From JAAYZQ01 sp034428935 (GTDB lineage: Bacteria; Chloroflexota; Anaerolineae; JAAYZQ01), in contig DAOUHB010000094.1 of assembly GCA_034428935.1 (NCBI GenBank), forward strand, positions 1 to 13,930: a DNA stretch of 13,930 nucleotides, read 5' to 3'. The notes below the pieces were generated by a model. That model had not been told where the DNA came from. It saw nothing but the letters and a program-made list of their open reading frames with translations, and did no database searches. Of this stretch, positions 6,707 through 12,378 are shown piece by piece (the stretch's first letter is position 1; each line of letters begins with the position of its first letter). A program made the translations under genes and the position numbers.

Positions 6707-9253
6707 ATGTGGGAAGCGCTGAAGCGGCTGCTCAGTCCTGAATACCTGGCCGTGGCCGATCCCGGGCCGATGGGCGGGCTGTGGGTGCTGTACGTCGCCC
6801 TGGGCCTGCTGTTTGCCGCCGGGCTGGCCTGGTCGGCCTGGCTGGTGGCGTCGGCCGCGGCCTCGTCCTCGGCCCGGTCCGGCCCGCAGGGTTCTCAACC
6901 GCACGAAGGGGGGACGGCAGCCTCGACGGCGGGAGCCATGCCTCTCCTGGCGTGGCTGGAGCTGTGGATTTGCCTGGCGGGGTTGGCGACGGTTGTCGGG
7001 CGGTTTCTGGGCTGGCCCGGCTGGTCGGCCCGCATCTGGCCCTATTCCCTGGCGGTACTGGCCGTGGCGGGGGCGGCCGTGATTCGGTGGCGCGATTTAC
7101 CTATCCCCCCCGGCCCCCCTTCCCGGCGCGGGAAGGGGGGAGCAAGCTCCCCTAACCTGGACTCCCCTCCCCTCGCAGGCACCTGTCCCGCACCGTCCCG
7201 ACGGTCCGGCGTCGGGAGCGTCAGGAGGCCGGGGGAGAGGTCGCGCGTGGCGCTGCTGGTGCTGCTGCACCTGGCGGGGGTGGCGCTGGTGGTGGGGCGG
7301 CGGTACGAGTTGCCGGTGTGGAGCGCGCCGCTGGTGCTAGCGGCGTTGCTGGCGCCGCAGGCGCCGCTCGTGGCCCGGCGGCGGGCGCTGTCGTGGTGGG
7401 CGCTGGCTCCCCTGTTCATCGCCTACGGCGCCACGCTGCTGTGGCTGGCCTACCGGGCGCTGGACATCACCATCGTGGGCTGGCAGGGGCTCATCTTTCC
7501 CAACCCGTTCTTCTCGCTGTTCTACCTGGACGGCATGATCCTGGGCAGCGTCGCCTGGTCGTTTATATGTCAGCTAAGATGGACGGCGGCGAGCCTGGGG
7601 CGGCCCGGCGCGGTGGCCCGCTGGGCGACGGCCGGCGTCCTGGTGGTGACGCTGGCCTGGGCCGGGACGGTGTACCTGGGCAAGCGGACCCACGGCGCCA
7701 CGGCCAGCGATCCCTACGCCTACGCCCAGATGGGCGTCGACCTGGCGGAAAACGGGACCTTTATGCACCGTTTCGAGCTGTTCCAGGAGGTGATCCCCCT
7801 GGGCATCGCCTGGGCGCCGCTCCAGCCGGTGGGCTATCACATTCCGCGCAACGACCTGGGCGACTGCCCCAGCGTGTGGGCCACGGGCGCCTCGGCCCTG
7901 CTGGCCGCCGGCTACCTGGTCCTCGGCGAGGTCGGACTTTATGTCACGACGCCTATCGTCGCCCTCCTGGCGCTGGCCGCCACGTGGGCCCTGGCGCAAG
8001 AGGTCCTGCGGGCCGAGCCGCGTGGGGTGCGCTACCTGGCGGGCGCCGTGGCTATGGCCCTGCTGGCGACGTCGCCCGAGCAGGTGGACCGCCTCCTGGT
8101 GCCCATGGCCGACGCCGCCGCCATGCTCTTCACGGTGCTGTTCCTGTTCTTCTTGTTGCGGGCCGCGCGGGCCGTGGAGGACCAGCCGAGCCGGCGGCTG
8201 GCCGGCTGGCCCTACTGGCTCCTGGCCGGCGTGGCCTTTGCCTGGGCCTACTGGGTGCGGCACACGCAGCTCGTGCTGGCCCTGGCCGTGGTGGCCTGGC
8301 TGGGCTGGGCGTGGCGATCCGGGAAGCGGGGAGCCGGGCTCCGGGGCGTGGCGCTGTTCGGCGTCGCGGCGGCCGTGGCAGCCCTGCCGGATATCGCCTA
8401 CCGCTGGCGGGCCTTCGGCGGGCCGCTGGCGACCGAGACGACCGAGCTGCCGTTGATGGCCGTGGGGAACGTGGGAGCCGTGGCCTGGGAGATGCTGCGC
8501 GCGGCGCTGGCCGCCGGCGAGTGGGGCTACCTGTTCCCCCTGGCCCTGTATGGGGGCTACCGGCTGCTGCGGGCGCCCGGCCGCGACACGCGGCGGGCGG
8601 TGCTGGTGCTGGGCACGGCCTTTCTCGCCGTGCTCCTGGTCCACCTCACCTACAGCGCCCTGCGCCTGCGAGACCTCATCTCCCTCTTTCCCCTCGTAGA
8701 CCTGGCGGTGGCCTACGGGGCCGTGGCCCTGGCGCGCCGTGCCTGGACGCGGCCGGCCGGGCACCGGGCCCTGCCCGGTGGGGCCACCCTGGGCACGGCC
8801 GCGGCCGCCGTGGCCGTCGTCGGCTGGATCGTGTTTAGCCTGGCGCTGGCCCGCTGGGCAATGATCGACAACCTCTGGCGGCGGGGCTGGGCGTCGTTTG
8901 GCTACATGCGGCCCGAGCACCGCGCCTCCTTCGAGACGCTGGAAGCGCTGACGCCGCCCGAGGCGGTGGTGGGCGCCTCGCTCAACGCCGGCGCCGTGGC
9001 CCTCTACAGCGACCGCGATCCCATCCGGCCCTACGATAGCTGGACGGCGGAGGAATGGGAGATCTTTGTGCAGGCCATGCAAGACCGCGGACGCCCCGTC
9101 TACCTGCTGGACGACGGCGGCCTGATGGAGGCGTTCATCGCCCAGGAGGCGGCCCGGCACCGCCTGGTGCCCATCGCCGAGCTGACCCTGCCCATCTTTT
9201 ACGCCGAGGGCCGGGAGAGCGGCTGGCTCTACCGGCTGGAGGGGGAACGATGA
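6707..9253 (+). CDS. Large polytopic membrane protein, putative GT-C glycosyltransferase
   Basis: An 848-residue integral membrane protein with many hydrophobic helices and a C-terminal extracytoplasmic part (about 715-848). Residues ASDPYAYAQMGVDLAENG (333-350) after an early helix fit the acidic first external loop of GT-C enzymes, with Asp335 as candidate catalytic residue; HIPRNDLGDCPSVW follows at 378-391. Overall it resembles Chloroflexi proteins annotated as GT39-like or simply membrane proteins, so the enzymatic call is inference. Residues 131-180 are translated from an inserted repeat element (7099-7241): Pro/Gly/Arg-rich and unlike the rest. Residues 52-76 are another low-complexity stretch of unknown origin. 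The ATG 6707 is 18 bases after the previous stop and has no clear RBS; a GTG at codon 16 or ATG at codon 22 are alternatives. Its stop overlaps the next start (ATGA). Confidence 0.8.
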   Translation: MWEALKRLLSPEYLAVADPGPMGGLWVLYVALGLLFAAGLAWSAWLVASAAASSSARSGPQGSQPHEGGTAASTAGAMPLLAWLELWICLAGLATVVGRFLGWPGWSARIWPYSLAVLAVAGAAVIRWRDLPIPPGPPSRRGKGGASSPNLDSPPLAGTCPAPSRRSGVGSVRRPGERSRVALLVLLHLAGVALVVGRRYELPVWSAPLVLAALLAPQAPLVARRRALSWWALAPLFIAYGATLLWLAYRALDITIVGWQGLIFPNPFFSLFYLDGMILGSVAWSFICQLRWTAASLGRPGAVARWATAGVLVVTLAWAGTVYLGKRTHGATASDPYAYAQMGVDLAENGTFMHRFELFQEVIPLGIAWAPLQPVGYHIPRNDLGDCPSVWATGASALLAAGYLVLGEVGLYVTTPIVALLALAATWALAQEVLRAEPRGVRYLAGAVAMALLATSPEQVDRLLVPMADAAAMLFTVLFLFFLLRAARAVEDQPSRRLAGWPYWLLAGVAFAWAYWVRHTQLVLALAVVAWLGWAWRSGKRGAGLRGVALFGVAAAVAALPDIAYRWRAFGGPLATETTELPLMAVGNVGAVAWEMLRAALAAGEWGYLFPLALYGGYRLLRAPGRDTRRAVLVLGTAFLAVLLVHLTYSALRLRDLISLFPLVDLAVAYGAVALARRAWTRPAGHRALPGGATLGTAAAAVAVVGWIVFSLALARWAMIDNLWRRGWASFGYMRPEHRASFETLEALTPPEAVVGASLNAGAVALYSDRDPIRPYDSWTAEEWEIFVQAMQDRGRPVYLLDDGGLMEAFIAQEAARHRLVPIAELTLPIFYAEGRESGWLYRLEGER
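7099..7241 (+). repeat. MITE-like repeat inserted in frame in the GT-C gene (copy A)
   Basis: This 143-bp segment begins ACCTATCCCCCCCGGCC and ends GGCCGGGGGAGAGGT, an imperfect terminal inverted repeat (ACCTATCCCCCCCGGCC against ACCTCTCCCCCGGCC). It contains the family hairpin, CCCCCCTTCCCG (7114-7125) paired with CGGGAAGGGGGG (7129-7140), loop GCG. Its head (7112-7153) matches 9274-9315 at 41 of 42 bases and its tail (7191-7228) matches 9449-9486 at 37 of 38. It is fully open in the gene's frame, coding PPGPPSRRGKGGASSP and GVGSVRRPGERS. I see no obvious target duplication and no transposase. Confidence 0.85.
9238..9245 (+). promoter_or_regulatory. RBS that fixes the start of the YfhO-family gene
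   Basis: GGAGGGGG lies 4 bases before ATG 9250, inside the end of the preceding gene. It decides the start: the frame stays open upstream to 9055, but that part only overlaps the previous gene in another frame. It also places the repeat element at 9261-9499 downstream of the start, that is, inside the protein. Confidence 0.8.
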
Positions 9254-12102
9254 AAGAGCGACCTAACCCCCCTGGCCCCCCTTCCCGGAGCGGGAAGGGG
9301 GGAGCAAGCTCCCCTCCCCTCGCAGGCACCCGTCCCAACGGCGGACGGCGTCGGGAGGAGGACCCAGGGGGCCGGATCGCACCTGTCCCCCTGCACCCGA
9401 CGCACCCTGGCACTGCCCGCCAGGGCAAGTGGGACGGTGTGGCGGACGCACCGTCCCGATGGTCCGGCGTCGGGAGCGTCAGGAGGTGGGGGGAGAGGTC
9501 CCTCGTACTTGCCCTGGGGGGGCTGGCGGTGCTGTTCTTCTGGAAGATTGCGCTGACCAACCGGGTGCTGGCCGGGGTGGACGTGTTCGGCTATTTCTAT
9601 CCGTACCGCGACGCGGTGTCAGAGGCGCTGCGGCAGGGGAGGCTTCCCCTGTGGAATCCCTATCTGTTTATGGGGGCGCCGCTCCTGGCCAACTCCCAGG
9701 CCGCGGCCTTTTACCCGCTGCACTGGCCGCTCCTGTGGCTGGAGGCGCCAGCGCAGGTGGCGTGGAGCATCGTGCTGCACGTCTGGCTGGCGGCGGCGGG
9801 CACGTTTCTGTTGGCGCGGCGGGCCCTGGGCCTGGGGCTGCCGGCGGCGCTGGTGGCCGGGGCGGTCATGGGGCTGGGCGGGTTCCTGGGCGCCCAGGTG
9901 GAGCACGTCAACCAGCTCAACGCCTCGGCCTGGCTGCCCTGGCTGCTCCTCTTCCTGGAGGTGGCCCTGCAGCGCGGGCGCCGGCGCTGGCCGGCCGAGC
10001 TGGCCGCCTACGGAGTCGTGGCCCTGATATTTCTGGCGGGGCACACCCAGGCGTCGTACATCGTCCTGATGGCGGCCTGGGGCTATGCCCTGCTGCGGGG
10101 CTGGGACGACTTCCGGCAAAAGCGCTGGGGGCCGGGACTGCGGGGGGTTTTCGTGGCGGCCAGGGCCACCCTGGCCGGGGCGCTGATGGCCTTGGGGCAA
10201 CTGGCACCCACCTTCGAGCTGTCGCAACTGTCGACGCGCAGCGGCGGGCTGCCCTACCAGGAGGCCGCCTCGTTCTCCCTCAAGCCGGCGCTGGTCTTCA
10301 AGGCGTTCCTGCCGCCGTATCTATGGGAGCCGCCCTTTAGCGAGTACGTGGCTTACGTGGGGGTTGCCGCGCTGCTGCTGGCCGCCCTGGGCGCGTGGGC
10401 CATCGCGCGGCGCCGGCGGCCGGGGGGCGTCTTTGTCGTCCTGGCGGCCGCGGGCGTGTTCCTGGCCCTGGGCGCCTACAACCCGGTATATTATGTCCTG
10501 TACAAGGTCGTGCCCGGCATGGACCTGTTTCGCGCCCCCGCGCGCTGGCTGCTGCTCTACAGCCTGGGAGCCGCGGTGCTGGCCGGGGTCGGGCTGGAGA
10601 CGCTGCGGTTGCGGCGCGGCTGGCGGGCCGGGCTGGTGCTGCTGGTGCTGGTCGAGCTGTTCCTGGGCAGCCGGCGCCTGGCCTACAACCGGCCCACCGC
10701 CCCCGCGGCCTACGACTCGATGCGCACCGCCCCCAGCCACTTGCTGGCCGACCAGGAGGGCGAGCCCTTTCGCTTCTTGAGCATGTCGGACATTCTCTAC
10801 GACCCGGGCGACATGGGCGACCTGCGGGCCATGTACGGCGACTGCCTGAGCGAGGGCGAGCTGTACGACCTGCTGGTGGCGACCAAGATGAAAGAGGTGC
10901 TGGCCTACAACCTGCCGCTCCGCTACCGGCTGTCGAGCGTGGACGGCTACGACGGCGGGCTGCTGCCCACCGGCCGCTACGTCACCCTGGAGCGGCTCTT
11001 CCTGGACGAGGACGAGATCTGGCCCGATGGCCGGCTGCGGCAGCAGCTCCGCCAGGTGCCCGACCCCCGGCTGCTTTCGCTCCTGAACGTCAAGTACGTC
11101 ATCACCGACAAGACCCAGGACGCCTGGATCGACGGCGTCTTTTACGACCTGGAGCACACCGTGCCCCTGGGCGAGGTCCGCATCGACGGCCTGCCCGACA
11201 TGGAGGCCACCCACCTGGGCGTGGTGTCGTACCTCAGCGGCACGGTGGGCATCGAGGACGGGACGCCCGTGGCCCGGGTGGTGGTCACCGGCACGGAGGG
11301 CACCGTGGCGACGGCGACCCTGCGCGCCGGCGACGACACGTCCGAGGGCCGCTACCGGCCGGGGAGCGTGGCCCACCGCCAGGCACGGGCCGGGCACGCG
11401 TGGCGCGACGACCCGGAGGGCAGCGATTATGTCACACTCCTGGACCTGGGGCAGGCCATGCACCCGGCGGCCGTCAGCGTCCGCTCGCTGCTGCCGGGCA
11501 GCTCGGTGTTCCTGCGGGGCATGAGCCTCGTGGACGACCGGACCGGCGCCCATCGCACCTTGCAGGTGCATCCCGCCTACGAGCTGGTGCACTCGGGCGA
11601 CGTCAAGATCTTTCGCAACCGCGAGGTGCTGCCGCGGGCCTTTGTCGTGCACCGCGCCCGCCTGGTGGCCGGCGACGAGGAGGCCCTGGCCCTGCTCCGC
11701 GACGCGGCCTTCGACCCCGCCCGGGAGGTCCTGCTGGCCTCGGGCCGTGAGCTGGCCGGCCCCGAGCCGGCGGCGGCGCCAGAGGCCGAAATCGTGAGCT
11801 ACGGCGAGGACGAGATCCAGATCCGGGCGCGGCTGGACGCCCCCGGCTACCTGGTGGTCACCGACGGCGACGACGGCGGATGGGCCGCGGAGGTGGACGG
11901 GCAGGAGGCGGCCATCGAGCGGGCCGACATCTACTTCCGGGCCGTCTACCTGGAGGCCGGGGAGCACACGGTGACGATGCGCTACCGGCCGCCGGTGGTG
12001 GTCCTGGGCCTGGCCGTCAGCCTGGTTTCCATCGGCGCCTGGCTCCTGGCCCTGATCCTGGCGCTCCGGTCTGCGCGCCGGCGGCCGGCACCGCCCGCCT
12101 GA
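9250..12102 (+). CDS. YfhO-family GT-C membrane protein
   Basis: A 950-residue polytopic protein of the YfhO type. In Firmicutes, YfhO-like GT-C proteins transfer sugars from undecaprenyl phosphate to wall polymers, fed by a GT2 partner. Family features: first helix at about 84-100, then GVDVFGYFYPYRDA (109-122, candidate catalytic Asp111), LPLWNPYLFMGAPLLANSQAA (132-152), many helices up to about 480, a large outer domain (about 490-915) ending GEHTVTMRYRPP, and a last helix (about 916-940) before a basic tail. The gene overlaps the previous one by ATGA and has a strong RBS. Residues 5-83 come from a repeat element (9261-9499) and form a Pro/Arg/Gly-rich cytoplasmic extension ahead of the first helix. 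The only later start before that helix is GTG 9439, without an RBS. The family is fairly sure, the acceptor unknown. Confidence 0.88.
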   Translation: MKERPNPPGPPSRSGKGGASSPPLAGTRPNGGRRREEDPGGRIAPVPLHPTHPGTARQGKWDGVADAPSRWSGVGSVRRWGERSLVLALGGLAVLFFWKIALTNRVLAGVDVFGYFYPYRDAVSEALRQGRLPLWNPYLFMGAPLLANSQAAAFYPLHWPLLWLEAPAQVAWSIVLHVWLAAAGTFLLARRALGLGLPAALVAGAVMGLGGFLGAQVEHVNQLNASAWLPWLLLFLEVALQRGRRRWPAELAAYGVVALIFLAGHTQASYIVLMAAWGYALLRGWDDFRQKRWGPGLRGVFVAARATLAGALMALGQLAPTFELSQLSTRSGGLPYQEAASFSLKPALVFKAFLPPYLWEPPFSEYVAYVGVAALLLAALGAWAIARRRRPGGVFVVLAAAGVFLALGAYNPVYYVLYKVVPGMDLFRAPARWLLLYSLGAAVLAGVGLETLRLRRGWRAGLVLLVLVELFLGSRRLAYNRPTAPAAYDSMRTAPSHLLADQEGEPFRFLSMSDILYDPGDMGDLRAMYGDCLSEGELYDLLVATKMKEVLAYNLPLRYRLSSVDGYDGGLLPTGRYVTLERLFLDEDEIWPDGRLRQQLRQVPDPRLLSLLNVKYVITDKTQDAWIDGVFYDLEHTVPLGEVRIDGLPDMEATHLGVVSYLSGTVGIEDGTPVARVVVTGTEGTVATATLRAGDDTSEGRYRPGSVAHRQARAGHAWRDDPEGSDYVTLLDLGQAMHPAAVSVRSLLPGSSVFLRGMSLVDDRTGAHRTLQVHPAYELVHSGDVKIFRNREVLPRAFVVHRARLVAGDEEALALLRDAAFDPAREVLLASGRELAGPEPAAAPEAEIVSYGEDEIQIRARLDAPGYLVVTDGDDGGWAAEVDGQEAAIERADIYFRAVYLEAGEHTVTMRYRPPVVVLGLAVSLVSIGAWLLALILALRSARRRPAPPA
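9261..9499 (+). repeat. MITE-like repeat forming the N-terminus of the YfhO-family protein (copy B)
   Basis: A 239-bp element starting ACCTAACCCCCC and ending GGGGGGAGAGGT, imperfect terminal inverted repeats. It has the family hairpin, CCCCCCTTCCCG (9276-9287) with CGGGAAGGGGGG (9291-9302), loop GAG. Compared with copy A it has about 96 extra interior bases carrying two further hairpins: CACTGCCC with GGGCAAGTG (9411-9431, one bulge), and a perfect 9-bp stem GGGACGGTG (9431-9439) with CACCGTCCC (9449-9457). The length difference is exactly 32 codons, so both copies keep the same frame. It begins 11 bases after the A of the start codon. Confidence 0.85.
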
Positions 12103-12133
12103 GCCACGCTCTGCCGCCCGCGCCGGCGCCAAA

Positions 12134-12198
12134 TATGTATCGCCACATATATCCGCCATCTGTATCCAGATACATAGACATGCTTCTTTGCCTATGAT
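12134..12198 (+). promoter_or_regulatory. AT-rich promoter/operator region of the lipoprotein gene
   Basis: An AT-rich island in very GC-rich DNA. TATGTATC (12134-12141) and GATACATA (12169-12176) are a perfect 8-bp inverted repeat 27 bases apart, and a closer copy TGTATC-CA-GATACA sits at 12161-12174. TATGAT (12193-12198) is a good -10; GATACA (12169-12174) is a poor -35 at 18 bases. If this is the promoter, the repeat would overlap its -35, as in a repressor operator. The half-sites resemble the ATGTAT/ATACAT type bound by PadR-like repressors, but no regulator gene is in the window. Transcription would begin near 12205. Confidence 0.4.
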
Positions 12199-12232
12199 AC
12201 CCTTGTAGACAATTAAAAGCGGCAAGCCTGTC

Positions 12233-12325
12233 GCCCGCCCGCCCGGGGCGCTCACCGCAGAGACCGTGAACGGTACCGTCGTTTGGTGCCAGACGCGTGC
12301 TCTGCGGTTTTGCGTCCCGGCGGGC
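12233..12325 (+). ncRNA. Candidate structured 5' leader of the lipoprotein mRNA
   Basis: Nested complementary segments could fold this leader. CCGCAGAG (12255-12262) pairs perfectly with CTCTGCGG (12300-12307). Inside it GGTACC (12272-12277) can pair with GGTGCC (12285-12290, one G-T pair). Outside it GCCCGCC (12233-12239 or 12237-12243) pairs with GGCGGGC (12319-12325). TTTT (12308-12311) follows the middle stem. I do not recognise a known riboswitch motif. The GC content makes short chance pairings likely, so only the 8-bp stem is good evidence. Confidence 0.3.
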
Positions 12326-12378
12326 CGGGGCGCGGCCGGCAGCCGAAAAACCTGGACCAAGTAATCGCGGGAGGGTAC

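Noticed and set aside
5129..6904. Minus-strand frame of 591 codons opposite the GT39 gene, and similar frames at 7574-9160
   Set aside because: Arg/Gln/Gly/His-rich translations without motifs, exactly opposite well-supported membrane protein genes.
9055..9249. Upstream extension of the YfhO-family gene to ATG 9055
   Set aside because: It would overlap 199 bases of the preceding gene in another frame, encodes Arg/Gly/Pro-rich sequence and has no RBS, while ATG 9250 has a strong RBS and the common ATGA overlap.
12103..12133. Intrinsic terminator after the YfhO-family gene
   Set aside because: GCGCCGGCGC (12120-12129) is palindromic but leaves no loop and is followed by AAATATG rather than a T-run.
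12233..12325. Cyclic-di-GMP (GEMM) or cobalamin riboswitch
   Set aside because: The conserved core strings I would expect for either class are not present; only generic stems are visible.
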